From: Erythrobacter sp.
GTDB lineage: Bacteria; Pseudomonadota; Alphaproteobacteria; Sphingomonadales; Sphingomonadaceae
DNA: 64,000 nucleotides
Assembly: GCA_029937545.1 (NCBI GenBank)
Contig: JAPYPR010000009.1
Span: forward strand, 34,651 to 98,650
Direction of reading: 5' to 3'
This document shows positions 35,279 through 44,268 of the stretch, one piece after another. The notes under the pieces were generated by a model. The model made no database searches. It was not told the DNA's origin and saw nothing but the letters and a program-made list of their open reading frames with translations. Both the position numbers and the translations under genes were made by a program. How positions within the stretch are numbered: position 1 is the stretch's first letter; the number at the start of each line of letters is the position of its first letter.

Positions 35279-35770
35279 ATGAAAAAATACTGTACAGCGG
35301 TGGGCATTCTCGCTTTGGTAGCCTGCAACGATAGTGAAGCCACTTCGGTCATCTCAGCCGATGGCGCGACCGAATACGAGGTGTCCGGCGCCGGCGGCGA
35401 TACGCGGGTGCGGATGTCCGATGCCGATGGCAACGAGGCGGTCTTCGCCGGCGGCTCCGACGCGGCTGGCGAGCCAGGCCTTCCCGACGGATATGCACTC
35501 TATCCGGGGGCAGAGGTCGAATCGAGCACCACATTCAATGGATCGCAGGGCAGTGGCGTGATGGTGACGTTCGCCACCGATGCCTCCTCGCAGGAGCTCG
35601 TCGAATATTACCGCAAGCAGGCGACGAGCGCCGACGTCGAGATCGACACCGACGCGCGCACCGGCGAAGACCAGATGATCGCCGGTGAAGGGCCGGGTGG
35701 GCTGTCCTTCAGCCTCCAGACCTCCCCAGACGGCAGCGGTTCGACCGGCATATTGGTGATCGCGCAATAA
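35279..35770 (+). CDS. Lipoprotein, paralogue of the previous gene
   Basis: A 163-residue lipoprotein (signal ending ALVAC) with a repeated-looking Glu/Val/Gly-rich N-terminal part (VISADGATEYEVSGAGGD, VRMSDADGNEAVFAGG) and a C-terminal domain LPDGYALYPGAEVESS, DASSQELVEYYRKQATSA, MIAGEGPGGLSFSLQ. It aligns with the previous gene along its whole C-terminal half, so the two are paralogues that have diverged considerably. ATG 35279 lies after a GAGGGC with weak spacing. The function is unknown. The gene has its own start region of 177 bases, so it may be transcribed separately. Confidence 0.72.
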   Translation: MKKYCTAVGILALVACNDSEATSVISADGATEYEVSGAGGDTRVRMSDADGNEAVFAGGSDAAGEPGLPDGYALYPGAEVESSTTFNGSQGSGVMVTFATDASSQELVEYYRKQATSADVEIDTDARTGEDQMIAGEGPGGLSFSLQTSPDGSGSTGILVIAQ

Positions 35771-35808
35771 GTAACGAAGCGCTGGGCGTGCTTGCCAGGG
35801 CGAGGATC

Positions 35809-35846
35809 GCAGCAGGCTTGCCGACCCGCAGCAGGCTTGCCGACCC
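35809..35846. repeat. Two tandem copies of a 19-bp unit
   Basis: GCAGCAGGCTTGCCGACCC occurs at 35809-35827 and again, identically, at 35828-35846, just 60 bases before ndk. The region could be a slippage product in the leader. Confidence 0.85.
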
Positions 35847-35905
35847 GAAGAAGGGCGGCTATCGGCGCGCATCGATTCCCCCTACCGACTTTCAAGGATA
35901 TTCCC

Positions 35906-36328
35906 ATGGCGGTGACCCGCACCTTTTCGATCATCAAGCCCGACGCCACGCGCCGCAATCTGACCGGCGCCGTCACCAAGATGCTGGAAGAAGCCGGCCT
36001 GCGCGTCGTCGCTTCGAAGCGCATCCAGATGACGAAGGACCAGGCGGAAGGCTTTTACGCCGTCCACAAGGAACGCCCCTTCTTCGGCGAACTGGTCGAC
36101 TTCATGATCAGCGGCCCGGTGGTCGTTCAGGTCCTCGAAGGTGAAGACGCCGTGAAGCGCAATCGCGATGTCATGGGCGCTACCAACCCCGCCGACGCCG
36201 ACGAAGGCACGATCCGCAAGACCTATGCCGAAAGCATCGAAGCAAATTCGGTCCACGGCTCCGACAGCGACGAGAATGCGAAGATCGAAATCGACTATTT
36301 CTTCGACGAAAACGAAATCGTCGGGTGA
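35906..36328 (+). CDS. ndk: Nucleoside diphosphate kinase
   Basis: A 140-residue kinase that equilibrates NTP and NDP pools via a phosphohistidine. The active-site sequence [12 protein letters not shown], with the catalytic His, is near residue 115, and the start [20 protein letters not shown] carries the substrate-binding Lys and the KPDA signature. The ATG at 35906 follows AAGGAT ten bases away. The leader contains the 19-bp tandem repeat. It is followed by an NTF2-like gene in the same direction. Confidence 0.95.
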   Translation: MAVTRTFSIIKPDATRRNLTGAVTKMLEEAGLRVVASKRIQMTKDQAEGFYAVHKERPFFGELVDFMISGPVVVQVLEGEDAVKRNRDVMGATNPADADEGTIRKTYAESIEANSVHGSDSDENAKIEIDYFFDENEIVG

Positions 36329-36411
36329 TTTCAAAGGCCTTTTGGCCGATTTAGCATTTGATAATCAAATATATATTGTGACAGGCCAGCTTCTCGATAA
36401 GTTGGCCCGTC

Positions 36412-36831
36412 ATGGTTTTTGGCGGGTTCTTCAAACGACTGCAAAGCAGACGACGGCGGCGCATTGCGACGGTCCGAAGGATTTCGGACTTGCTCAATGC
36501 CATGGAGCAGGATGATGCGCGCCCGCTGTTCTCGCCTGACCTCATCGTACTCGATGGGGCCGGTAGACGAATCGAAGGTGTCGACGACTTCCTGCTGGCT
36601 GACCGCAATCTCCGGATCGCGGCGGGCCATGCTCAGGTTCGGATCCACGATATATCCGTCAGCGATAACGAAGTTTTCGTTTCCGGCACGACCGATAGCG
36701 AGAGCGAAGAAATGTCCGGGCAAACGTTCTGGCGATTGACCTTCGACGGCGAAATCGTTTCGGAAATTCACATAGTGCGCGATCCCGAATTGATGACGGT
36801 GGCGCGCTATCATGCCAAGCAGCGGCGCTGA
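36412..36831 (+). CDS. NTF2/SnoaL-like small protein
   Basis: A 139-residue protein beginning with a very basic stretch (FFKRLQSRRRRRIATVRR), then FSPDLIVLDGAGRRIEGVDDF and VRIHDISVSDNEVFVSG. This fits the SnoaL/NTF2-like fold, a cone of beta strands with an N-terminal helix, and the end HIVRDPELMTVARYHAKQ fits its last strand. The family resemblance is moderate, and no catalytic residue is evident. The initial Arg-rich segment could bind nucleic acid or be an error in start choice. The next gene is convergent. Confidence 0.55.
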   Translation: MVFGGFFKRLQSRRRRRIATVRRISDLLNAMEQDDARPLFSPDLIVLDGAGRRIEGVDDFLLADRNLRIAAGHAQVRIHDISVSDNEVFVSGTTDSESEEMSGQTFWRLTFDGEIVSEIHIVRDPELMTVARYHAKQRR

Positions 36832-36877
36832 TCGCGGATCGACAGAAGCGTTCGCCTTCCCGACCCAGGAAAGAGGC

Positions 36878-38074
36878 TCAAGCAGCGCTGAATCCCGCCA
36901 TCTGCTCCGCATGATCGTGGTGCGGGTCATCATGCGACTTTTCCCGTTCATTCCGCATTGCCTCGACAGCCTCGGGTGTAAGTTCGACATCGAGTGCACG
37001 GTAGGCTGTACCGATCGCGGATAGCCAATCGGCGTTCAGTGCGGCGAAGTCGATTGTCGCCAGCAGGCCGGAAAAGTCCTGAAGTTCGCGCTCCATCGCA
37101 GCCTCGCGGTACGAGATTTTTTCCTGCCACATGGCGGTGAGCCATTGCAGGTCATGCTGGTCGGACTGAAACGCCATCTGGCTGGCAGTCATCGAAACGC
37201 TACTTTCCAAGACATCTTCCCTCGGGCGCCGGCAAAGCACTAAACGCGCATCTGGGAGTTGTGCGCGCAGCACTCCCAGATCTTCGGCGAATTGCGGGCA
37301 CTTAAGAACACGGGGCCGGCTGGCTTCCTGCATCATGTGTGCATCGGTACGCAGGATACGCGCGAATTCGCGGTAGACGGGCGCTGCGTCCCGTGTGTTG
37401 CTGAACGCGACGAAGGACGGGATTCGCCACTGGGCCTCGAAAGTGGCCGGCGACAAAGCCGCTGCAAGCCACCCGATTTCCTCATCGGTCCGCATCGCAC
37501 CGAAGGGATGGACGGTGTCCAGCCAGGGATTGATGCGCCTGGCGACGGTCAGGGCAGCGCGCGCTTTCACCGGTCTGAAATCCGGCGTGGTAGGGACCGG
37601 ATTATGGCTGTTGCAGAAACGCGTTCCCGAATGGCGCGGATCGGCGGCGAGCAGGCGCTGGACCCGCGTGGTGCCGCTGCGCATCTGGCCGACCACGATG
37701 ATCGGCGGCGCGATCTCTCGATCCGCGATGTCCGGGTTCTCGTTCCATAACCGGCCGAGGGCATGACGTTTGCGAATTGCGGCCGTGATCTGACCATAGG
37801 CCATGGTGTGGCCCAGCGGATTGAGCGACGCCTCTTCGTTCAGCGCGACGCACAGCGCCTCTAGCCGCTCCCGGAAATCGGCGACGTCTTCCACGCTACG
37901 GATCGAATGCTCATCCTTCGCCGAGAAACCGTCAGAGCCGACGCTCCACAGATAGTCCAATTCCAGCGGCGGGCGTTTTGTCAGGCCGTGCTTCCACATC
38001 GTGGCGAAAGCCCAGCTTGCCAGCTCGGATGCCTTCGAGCGAGCGAAAGGATGCGGACGGGGCGGCGCGTTCAT
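36878..38074 (-). CDS. Sulfotransferase family protein
   Basis: A 398-residue protein with the PAPS-binding P-loop IIVVGQMRSGTTRVQRLLAA at about residue 125-144. The 3'-phosphate loop is PDARLVLCRRPREDVLESSV, where the Arg and Ser pattern binds PAPS. The rest fits the Sulfotransfer_3-like family that modifies small molecules or glycans. The N-terminal 110 residues and the long acidic C-terminus (EKSHDDPHHDHAEQMAGF) are variable. It follows a small membrane protein gene and purN with four-base overlap, so it is at the end of the purM-purN operon. The acceptor is unknown. Confidence 0.82.
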   Translation of the reverse strand: MNAPPRPHPFARSKASELASWAFATMWKHGLTKRPPLELDYLWSVGSDGFSAKDEHSIRSVEDVADFRERLEALCVALNEEASLNPLGHTMAYGQITAAIRKRHALGRLWNENPDIADREIAPPIIVVGQMRSGTTRVQRLLAADPRHSGTRFCNSHNPVPTTPDFRPVKARAALTVARRINPWLDTVHPFGAMRTDEEIGWLAAALSPATFEAQWRIPSFVAFSNTRDAAPVYREFARILRTDAHMMQEASRPRVLKCPQFAEDLGVLRAQLPDARLVLCRRPREDVLESSVSMTASQMAFQSDQHDLQWLTAMWQEKISYREAAMERELQDFSGLLATIDFAALNADWLSAIGTAYRALDVELTPEAVEAMRNEREKSHDDPHHDHAEQMAGFSAA

Positions 38075-38298
38075 TCGCTGCTACGTCTCGCATTGAAGTG
38101 CGCGATGGCAAAGCGCGCGACCAGCACGAAAAGCAGTACTCCACCGATTACGAGCAACGTCTCCGTCATGCTCGCCTCGGAATATCGGCCCTCGATGTCA
38201 TTCGCATTGCTTGCGACGATGACTAGACCGATGGCGGCCAGAGCATAGAAAATGAAGGAGCGACCCATCGGGCGCACACTATCCGTCCGCACAGGCAT
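38071..38298 (-). CDS. Small membrane protein after purN
   Basis: A 75-residue protein with two transmembrane helices (FIFYALAAIGLVIVAS and TETLLVIGGVLLFVLVARFA) and a basic end (FNARRSSE). The ATG at 38296-38298 lies one base after the purN stop, and the gene's own stop overlaps the sulfotransferase ATG by four bases, so it is part of a tightly packed operon. I do not recognise the family. The second in-frame ATG (MGRSFIF) is an alternative. It could be a membrane anchor or adaptor, but nothing in the sequence says so. Confidence 0.6.
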   Translation of the reverse strand: MPVRTDSVRPMGRSFIFYALAAIGLVIVASNANDIEGRYSEASMTETLLVIGGVLLFVLVARFAIAHFNARRSSE

Positions 38299-38299
38299 A

Positions 38300-38899
38300 T
38301 CAAGCTCGCTCTTGCATCCGGCACACATAATCGGCCAGGACGCGCGGATAGAGTTGGTGTTCGGCGACCCGCACGCGGTTGGCGAGCTTTTCCGGTGTGT
38401 CGGAAGGCCAGATCGCCACTTCGACCTGCCCCAGCGGCTCCCCCGCGTCGAGGTCTTCGGTAACGAGGTGGACCGTGGCCCCGCCATGGCGATCCCCCGC
38501 CGCGATGGCGCGGGCATGGGTGTCGAGGCCGGGATATTTCGGCAGCAGCGAGGGATGAATGTTGAGCATCCGGCCTTTCCAGCGCCTCACGAATTCCGGC
38601 GTGAGGATACGCATGTAGCCCGCCAGCACGATATACTCGGCCCCTGCATCTCTGGCAGCGGTTTCCAGTGCGCTATCGTGATCGGCGCGGGACATCCCCT
38701 TGTGCGACAGGGCATAAGTTGAAACGCCCTCTGCCTCCGCCAGAACCAGGGCTTCGGCCGCCGGATCGTTTGCCGCGACGAGGATGATTTCGTAGGGGCA
38801 ATCCGGCTGACGGCTGGCGTAGAGCAGGGCGGCCATATTGGTGCCTTTGCCGGACACGAAGACTGCGACCGGCACCTTCGTGGCTGCCCTGTCAGGCAT
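38300..38899 (-). CDS. purN: Phosphoribosylglycinamide formyltransferase
   Basis: A 199-residue enzyme using 10-formyl-THF to formylate GAR, step 3 of purine synthesis. It contains the start [16 protein letters not shown] and the catalytic region [20 protein letters not shown] with conserved Asn and His, followed by the [13 protein letters not shown] segment with the catalytic Asp. It begins at ATG 38897-38899, overlapping the end of purM by eight bases, and ends one base before the small membrane protein gene. purM-purN order is conserved in proteobacteria. Confidence 0.95.
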   Translation of the reverse strand: MPDRAATKVPVAVFVSGKGTNMAALLYASRQPDCPYEIILVAANDPAAEALVLAEAEGVSTYALSHKGMSRADHDSALETAARDAGAEYIVLAGYMRILTPEFVRRWKGRMLNIHPSLLPKYPGLDTHARAIAAGDRHGGATVHLVTEDLDAGEPLGQVEVAIWPSDTPEKLANRVRVAEHQLYPRVLADYVCRMQERA

Positions 38900-40001
38900 T
38901 ATGCGTTGCCGACCAGTCCTCGCGCGCCGTCCAGGTCCCTGCACTGCCACGGACGGTGCAGCCCTTCGCCCCATCGACGATCCGCCCAACCGGCAGGACT
39001 GCCTCGCCCGCACTCTCCAACCGTGTGCGCACGATTTCCGCATTCGCAGGTTCGACCGCCAGAACCATGCCGACACCGCAGTTGAAGGTACGGGCCATCT
39101 CCGCAGGCTCGATATTGCCCTGCGCCTGCAAGAAGGCCATCAGCCCAAGCTGTTCCCACCCGTCGGCATCGACTTCGGCATGTGCGCCGGAGGGCAGCAC
39201 GCGGGGAATGTTTTCGAGCAAGCCGCCGCCGGTGATGTGCGCCATGGCATCGACCAGCCCTTCGCGCGCCAGCGGCAGCAGGCTCTGGACATAGATGCGC
39301 GTCGGTTCGATCAGCGTATCGACCAGCAAGCGATCGCGGTCGAAGAGGGCGGGGCGGTCGAGCTTCCAGCCCTTGTCCGCAGCAAGGCGGCGGACCAGCG
39401 AAAAGCCGTTCGAGTGCACGCCCGAACTTGCTAGGCCGAGCAGGATGTGGCCGGGAGCAACGCGCTCCCCGGAAAGCTGTTCGCCGCGTTCGACCGCGCC
39501 GACGCAGAAACCGGCAAGATCGTAATCGCCCTCGGAGTACATGCCGGGCATCTCGGCCGTCTCGCCGCCAATCAACGCGCAGCCTGCCTGCTTGCAACCC
39601 TCCGCAATGCCCGCGATCACGCGCTCGGCGACGCCGTTATCCAATTTGCCGGTGGCGAAATAATCGAGGAAGAACAGCGGCTCAGCGCCCTGCACGATCA
39701 GATCGTTGACGCACATCGCGACCAGGTCGATGCCGACCGTATCGTGTCGCCCGGTGTCGATCGCGAGCTTGAGCTTGGTGCCGACGCCGTCGTTGCCCGC
39801 GACCAGCAACGGATCCTTGTAACCAGCGGCCTTGGGATCGAAAAACCCGCCGAACCCACCGATCTCGCCGTCCGCACCGGGGCGCATCGTCGCCTTGACC
39901 AGCGGGCCGATGGCTTTCACCAGCGCATTGCCCGCCTCGATCGAGACGCCCGCCTGTTCATAGGTATAGGACGTGGCTTTTCTGCCGGGTTCATCGCTCA
40001 T
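38892..40001 (-). CDS. purM: Phosphoribosylformylglycinamidine cyclo-ligase
   Basis: A 369-residue AIR synthetase that closes the imidazole ring from FGAM with ATP. Family sequence includes [18 protein letters not shown], the [20 protein letters not shown] region with the GVGTKLK phosphate loop, and [15 protein letters not shown] and [17 protein letters not shown] near the subunit interface. The start is ATG 39999-40001 ([18 protein letters not shown]). The gene leads the purM-purN operon and is divergent from the DUF2066 gene. A long open extension upstream is only a frame shadow. Confidence 0.95.
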   Translation of the reverse strand: MSDEPGRKATSYTYEQAGVSIEAGNALVKAIGPLVKATMRPGADGEIGGFGGFFDPKAAGYKDPLLVAGNDGVGTKLKLAIDTGRHDTVGIDLVAMCVNDLIVQGAEPLFFLDYFATGKLDNGVAERVIAGIAEGCKQAGCALIGGETAEMPGMYSEGDYDLAGFCVGAVERGEQLSGERVAPGHILLGLASSGVHSNGFSLVRRLAADKGWKLDRPALFDRDRLLVDTLIEPTRIYVQSLLPLAREGLVDAMAHITGGGLLENIPRVLPSGAHAEVDADGWEQLGLMAFLQAQGNIEPAEMARTFNCGVGMVLAVEPANAEIVRTRLESAGEAVLPVGRIVDGAKGCTVRGSAGTWTAREDWSATHNA

Positions 40002-40070
40002 GCCACCCGCCTTACGCATTCGCGCTTGGATTTCCAGATTCCTTTCGGCAAAAGGCCCGCTGTTTCCCCG

Positions 40071-41366
40071 ATGGATTACGCCATTCCCCTCCGATCCGCG
40101 TCCCGACGCACCTGGCTGCTGCTGTTGGCCGGCATCGTCGTGCTCGCCGGGCTGGGTGCGATTGCCTGGGCGCAGGTCGGTGGCGAACGAGGGATCGCAG
40201 CGATCGCGGCGTCGAGCGATATCGAAGTGTCCGGAATCGAAGTCGACGTCAGCGCCGACACAGGTGAAGAGGCGCGCGAGGAAGCCTGGGTGGAGGCAGC
40301 CAAGCTCGCCTGGGAAAAGATCGAAGGGCCCTCGCTGGCCGATTCCCAGATCAATTCGCTGGTGTCCGCCATCGTGATCGAGCGGGAACGGCTGGGGCCG
40401 AAGCGCTATATCGCGACGCTCGGCGTGATCTTCGATCGCCAGCGCGCATCGCGCTATCTTGGTTCGGAGGGCGCGGCCTCGCGTTCGGCCCCGATGCTTC
40501 TGGTTCCCGTAACCGTCTCGGCCGGCACCAATCTCGTCTACGAGCGGGTCAATCCCTGGCAGCGGGCCTGGGCGCAATACCAAGCGGGCGCGAGCAGGAT
40601 CGATTATGTCCGGCCGGTCGGCTCGGGAGGCGATTCGCTGCTCGTGACCTATGGTCAGACGGGGCGCCGCAGCCGCGTTTGGTGGCGCAATGTGCTCGAC
40701 CAGTTCGGCGCCGCCGATGTGCTGACACCAGTTGCACGGCTGCGGTACACTTATCCCGGCGGCCCGGTGGAGGGCACGTTCACCGCGCGATACGGGCCGG
40801 ACAACACATATCTCGACAGCTTCACGATGACCGCCGAGACGCCTGAACAGCTGCCCGCGATGCTGGATCGCGCAGTGGTGCGCTTCGACAGCGTTTTCAC
40901 GCGCGCGCTGGCGGACGGCACGCTGCTGCCCGATCCCACGCTCAATCTCGGTTCGCCCGAGTCCGATCCGGCCATCCAGCGCCTGATCGAGCTTGGCCGT
41001 GCTCTCATCGCCCAGGACCGCGCGAATCGCGAACAAGCAGCGCAGCGCGGAAGCAACGAAGAGGCGACCAGCGAGAGCGGCGATGCCATCACTGCCGCGC
41101 CGATCCGCACGCCGCCGCCGGAAGGCTCGGTCGCGCTCTACACGGTGCAGGTGGCCACGCCCGACGCGGCCAGCTTCGACAGCGCGCTGGCCGGCATTCG
41201 CGGGGCGACCGGCGTTCGCAGCACCGGGGTGCGCAGCACGGCCATCGGCGGCACGACGGTCGTGACCGTCAGCTTTGGCGGGTCGATCGGTGAGCTGGCC
41301 GATGCGCTCCGTGCCCGCGGCTTCACCGTCCAGCAGGGCAGCAACGCGCTTTCGATCAGTCGCTGA
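40071..41366 (+). CDS. DUF2066 domain protein
   Basis: A 431-residue protein with a single N-terminal transmembrane helix ([20 protein letters not shown]), so the bulk lies outside the inner membrane. A DUF2066-type region starts [20 protein letters not shown] and continues [19 protein letters not shown], then [20 protein letters not shown]. The C-terminal 100 residues are Ala/Gln-rich and then end with a small repeat-like domain ([18 protein letters not shown]). The downstream hda gene starts 14 bases later, so the two are in one operon, a pairing common in alphaproteobacteria. The function of DUF2066 is not known. Confidence 0.8.
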   Translation: MDYAIPLRSASRRTWLLLLAGIVVLAGLGAIAWAQVGGERGIAAIAASSDIEVSGIEVDVSADTGEEAREEAWVEAAKLAWEKIEGPSLADSQINSLVSAIVIERERLGPKRYIATLGVIFDRQRASRYLGSEGAASRSAPMLLVPVTVSAGTNLVYERVNPWQRAWAQYQAGASRIDYVRPVGSGGDSLLVTYGQTGRRSRVWWRNVLDQFGAADVLTPVARLRYTYPGGPVEGTFTARYGPDNTYLDSFTMTAETPEQLPAMLDRAVVRFDSVFTRALADGTLLPDPTLNLGSPESDPAIQRLIELGRALIAQDRANREQAAQRGSNEEATSESGDAITAAPIRTPPPEGSVALYTVQVATPDAASFDSALAGIRGATGVRSTGVRSTAIGGTTVVTVSFGGSIGELADALRARGFTVQQGSNALSISR

Positions 41367-41379
41367 GGGCGCGGGCGGC

Positions 41380-41991
41380 ATGTCCCAGATCGCCCTCCCG
41401 CTGGCGCCGGTGCATGGCGGCGATCCGCCATCCATCGTGATCGGCAGCGGCAACCGCGCGGTTGCGGAAGCCTTGCAGGCCCCCGAAAACTGGCCTTTCC
41501 ACAGCGCAGTGCTGATGGGCCCGCCGCGGTCCGGCAAATCGCTGCTGGCCAAATGGTTCGTCGATGCCGGGCTCGGCGGGGCGATCGACGGTGCGGATGC
41601 GGAAGACGAGACGACTTTGTTTCACCGCTGGAACCGTGCTCAGGAGGATGGCACGCCGCTCCTGCTGGTCGTGGATGGCGAGCAATGGGACATTATGCTG
41701 CCGGACCTGCAGACAAGAATTCGCGCTTCGCTGCAGCTCGAAATCGGCCCGCCCGACGATGTCATGGCGGCCGATCTCATCCTCTCGCACGCTGCCCAGC
41801 GTGGTCTCGCTCTGGGCGAAGGTGCTCCGGCCTATCTCGTCCCGAGAATGGAGCGCAGTCACGCCGCAATCGAGCGCGTCGTGGCCGAAATCGACCGGCT
41901 CAGCCTTGAACGCAAGGTGCCCGCGACCCTATCTGTCTGGCGTGACGCGCTGGAAGCAGTGCAGGGTCCGGAGCAGGGCCGCTTGCTTTAG
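41380..41991 (+). CDS. hdaA: Hda-like DnaA regulatory protein
   Basis: A 203-residue AAA+ protein related to the DnaA ATPase domain. The P-loop is [11 protein letters not shown], with the family's [20 protein letters not shown] following region, LLVVDG Walker B, and the [19 protein letters not shown] box. Members regulate DnaA by stimulating ATP hydrolysis together with the sliding clamp. The clamp-binding start, SQIALPLA, near the N-terminus fits. It follows the DUF2066 gene by 14 bases. Homologues are called HdaA in Caulobacter. Confidence 0.82.
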   Translation: MSQIALPLAPVHGGDPPSIVIGSGNRAVAEALQAPENWPFHSAVLMGPPRSGKSLLAKWFVDAGLGGAIDGADAEDETTLFHRWNRAQEDGTPLLLVVDGEQWDIMLPDLQTRIRASLQLEIGPPDDVMAADLILSHAAQRGLALGEGAPAYLVPRMERSHAAIERVVAEIDRLSLERKVPATLSVWRDALEAVQGPEQGRLL

Positions 41992-42017
41992 AGCGCAGTT
42001 GGTGGGAGAATACGCGC

Positions 42018-42707
42018 ATGTTTGAACGGGTTGTCGCCTATCTCGACAGCATCAAGGCCCGCGATCCCGCGCCGCGCAGCCGTTGGGAAATCCTGACCTA
42101 TCCGGGTGTCTGGGCGCTGTTCTACCACCGCATCGCACACTGGCTGTTCGAAACCGAGCTGTTCTTCCTCGCCCGGCTGGTCAATCACTGGAGCCGGATG
42201 GTGACTGGGATCGACATCCATCCGGGCGCAAAGATCGGGAAGAACTTCTTCATCGACCACGGCTTTTCCGTGATCGGCGAGACGGCCGAGATCGGCGACA
42301 ACGTCACCATGTACCAGCACGTGACTTTGGGCGGGACGAATCCGACCAATGGGGTCGGCGGCAAGCGGCACCCCACAATCGAGAATGACGTGATCCTCGG
42401 CTCGGGCGCGCAGGTTATCGGGCCCGTGACGGTCGGGCGCCGCGCGCGCATCGGGGCCAACGCCGTGGTAACCGACGAAGTGCCCGAGGGCGCGACGATG
42501 ATCGGCCTGAAGGCGCGCAGCACGCTGATGCCTGCGGAAGAGTGGATAAAGGAATTCGTTCCTTACGGCACGCCATGCGAGGATGCCGAGGGCAACCGGA
42601 TCGACTGCCTCGAGAAGCTGGAGAGCGAACTACGCTCAATGCGCGAGGAAATCGCCGCCCTGCGCGCCGAGCGCGAGCCACAGCGCCGCAGCGGGACTGC
42701 CGATTGA
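42018..42707 (+). CDS. cysE: Serine O-acetyltransferase
   Basis: A 229-residue left-handed beta-helix acetyltransferase that makes O-acetylserine for cysteine synthesis. The hexapeptide repeats run from HPGAKIGKNFFIDHGFSV through IGETAEIGDNVTMYQHVTL to GPVTVGRRARIGANAVV, with the His of DHG and of YQHV as catalytic candidates. It is the short EpsC-like type rather than enterobacterial CysE with its long N-terminal bundle. The C-terminal tail is a charged helix (LEKLESELRSMREEIAALRA). The stop TGA overlaps the ATG of the DUF2794 gene by one base. Confidence 0.9.
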   Translation: MFERVVAYLDSIKARDPAPRSRWEILTYPGVWALFYHRIAHWLFETELFFLARLVNHWSRMVTGIDIHPGAKIGKNFFIDHGFSVIGETAEIGDNVTMYQHVTLGGTNPTNGVGGKRHPTIENDVILGSGAQVIGPVTVGRRARIGANAVVTDEVPEGATMIGLKARSTLMPAEEWIKEFVPYGTPCEDAEGNRIDCLEKLESELRSMREEIAALRAEREPQRRSGTAD

Positions 42708-43057
42708 TGAGTGCTGCCAGCAGCACGGTCGTTGCTTTCCCCGGACGCAAGCCCAACCAGATCGGCTTCGCGCGCGAAGAGCTGATGCGCATCCTCGACC
42801 TCTACGGCCGGATGGTCGCAGCCGGCGAATGGCGCGATTATGCGATGGACTTCACCAAGGACACGGCGACCTTTGCCGCCTTTCGCCGGACCGCTGAACG
42901 CCCGCAGGCGCGGATCGAAAAGCGGCCCGCTCTGCGCAATCGCCAAGGCATGTGGACGCTGTTCGGCGAGCATGGCCAAGTGCTCAAACGCGGGCACGAA
43001 CTGGCCGGCGTGATTGCTCCAGTCGAGCGACGGCTGCTGAAGGCTGTCGACGACTAA
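42707..43057 (+). CDS. DUF2794 domain protein
   Basis: A 116-residue protein with the DUF2794 layout: FPGRKPNQIGFAREELMRIL near the start, then YGRMVAAGEWRDYAMDF, FAAFRRTAERPQARIEKRP and LFGEHGQVLKRGHELAG. The family is small, cytoplasmic and confined mainly to alphaproteobacteria; its role is unknown. Its ATG overlaps the cysE stop, so it is translated with that gene. It ends five bases before a convergent membrane protein gene. Confidence 0.82.
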   Translation: MSAASSTVVAFPGRKPNQIGFAREELMRILDLYGRMVAAGEWRDYAMDFTKDTATFAAFRRTAERPQARIEKRPALRNRQGMWTLFGEHGQVLKRGHELAGVIAPVERRLLKAVDD

Positions 43058-43061
43058 GCTG

Positions 43062-44234
43062 TCAGGCGGTCGCTGGGACATGAATCCGCAAGTCTCCCGG
43101 CAGGCTGCCGACCACTGCCGCGCGGATCGGCGTCCACAACGCGCTCAGCGTCAGAAGGGCGGAGCCGATGACCAGTGCGGTGAGCGCGAAATTGAGCTCC
43201 ACAGCGCCGAATTCGCGAAACAGGAAAGTCAGCGCGATCAGCACGTAGGCCAGCGCCGACACCAGCAGCGCACGGCGATCGACCGCCAGAGCGACCAGCC
43301 CGAACACGACATAGACTGCTATCACCGCAAAGGCCGCACCGAGCCCGATATTGTCGCCATCGGTCACGCCGATCAGCGCGAACACCGGATGGGCGATCAT
43401 GGGCGCGGCAAGCAGGTGCAGCCAGAAGGCGACGTCGCTGCGGCGGGTGGAGCGCTGCGTATCGCTCATGTCCCAGCGCATGGCTAAAGCAAAGATAACG
43501 AGACCGACGAGGAAAACGACCGAGAGGACGACCGTCTCCAGATTGTCGCTATTGGGCCCTATTGCCGCGACCAGCAGCAACACGGCGGTTCCGGCGACAG
43601 CGGCAGTCATGGCGGCGACTGTGATCGGCACCATGAACCGCTTCCAGTGCAGCCACGAAGCGCCTGCCGTAACCAGCGCGGCCACTGCCAGCAGGATCAC
43701 GCCGATGGTCTCGCTCGCCGTGTTGCCGCCGTTGAAGATCGACATGATGACGCCCGCCTGTGTCACCATCACTCCTATCGCAAAGGCCAGGAGAAGGATG
43801 ATGCTCGGCAGGGCCATGCGGCGTTTCAGCGTAAAGAACTCGGCCAGCAGCCAAGCGGTGGCCGCTACGAAGGCCGCCGCGAGCGCGGTGCTGATCCCTT
43901 GAGCGAGATCGCGCTGGGCGCGTGTCTCGGCATACCAGTTGGGGTCCCATTCGGTACCGTCGAAATAGGGGGCAGGGTATATGGCCTCCGCGACAGCCTG
44001 CCCGATCGGGCCGACGGCGAGCAGCATGATCACCACGCCGATCGATACGAAAATGTCGTTGAAGCCGGTGATCAGCCGAAAATGTTCGGCATCGGCGGGC
44101 ACCGAATCGCGCGAAGCGGCGACATGCGTGCGCAGGGCGTCGGCCGCTTCGGCGCTCAAGGCACCTGCAGCGACCGCCGAGTTAATGTCTTCCTGACTGT
44201 ACAAAAGCCTATGCTCCCCTGTTTCGAGGAACAT
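43062..44234 (-). CDS. Polytopic membrane protein, DUF2157-like
   Basis: A 390-residue protein. A soluble N-terminal part (SQEDINSAVAAGALSAEAAD..RTHVAA) resembles the helical start of DUF2157 proteins. About ten transmembrane segments follow in the order VGPIGQAVAE, ALAAAFVAATAWLLAEF, IILLLAFAIGVMVTQAG, GVILLAVAALVTAGAS, and so on to the end. The family match is tentative. The ATG at 44232-44234 has no strong ribosome-binding site. It stands apart from its neighbours on both sides. Confidence 0.6.
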   Translation of the reverse strand: MFLETGEHRLLYSQEDINSAVAAGALSAEAADALRTHVAASRDSVPADAEHFRLITGFNDIFVSIGVVIMLLAVGPIGQAVAEAIYPAPYFDGTEWDPNWYAETRAQRDLAQGISTALAAAFVAATAWLLAEFFTLKRRMALPSIILLLAFAIGVMVTQAGVIMSIFNGGNTASETIGVILLAVAALVTAGASWLHWKRFMVPITVAAMTAAVAGTAVLLLVAAIGPNSDNLETVVLSVVFLVGLVIFALAMRWDMSDTQRSTRRSDVAFWLHLLAAPMIAHPVFALIGVTDGDNIGLGAAFAVIAVYVVFGLVALAVDRRALLVSALAYVLIALTFLFREFGAVELNFALTALVIGSALLTLSALWTPIRAAVVGSLPGDLRIHVPATA

Positions 44235-44268
44235 AGGCTTTAGTGTATTACCAAGTCAACACGGCAGG

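Noticed and set aside
38892..41552. An extended 886-codon frame ahead of PurM
   Set aside because: The extension is antisense to the DUF2066 and hda genes; PurM starts at the ATG at 40001.
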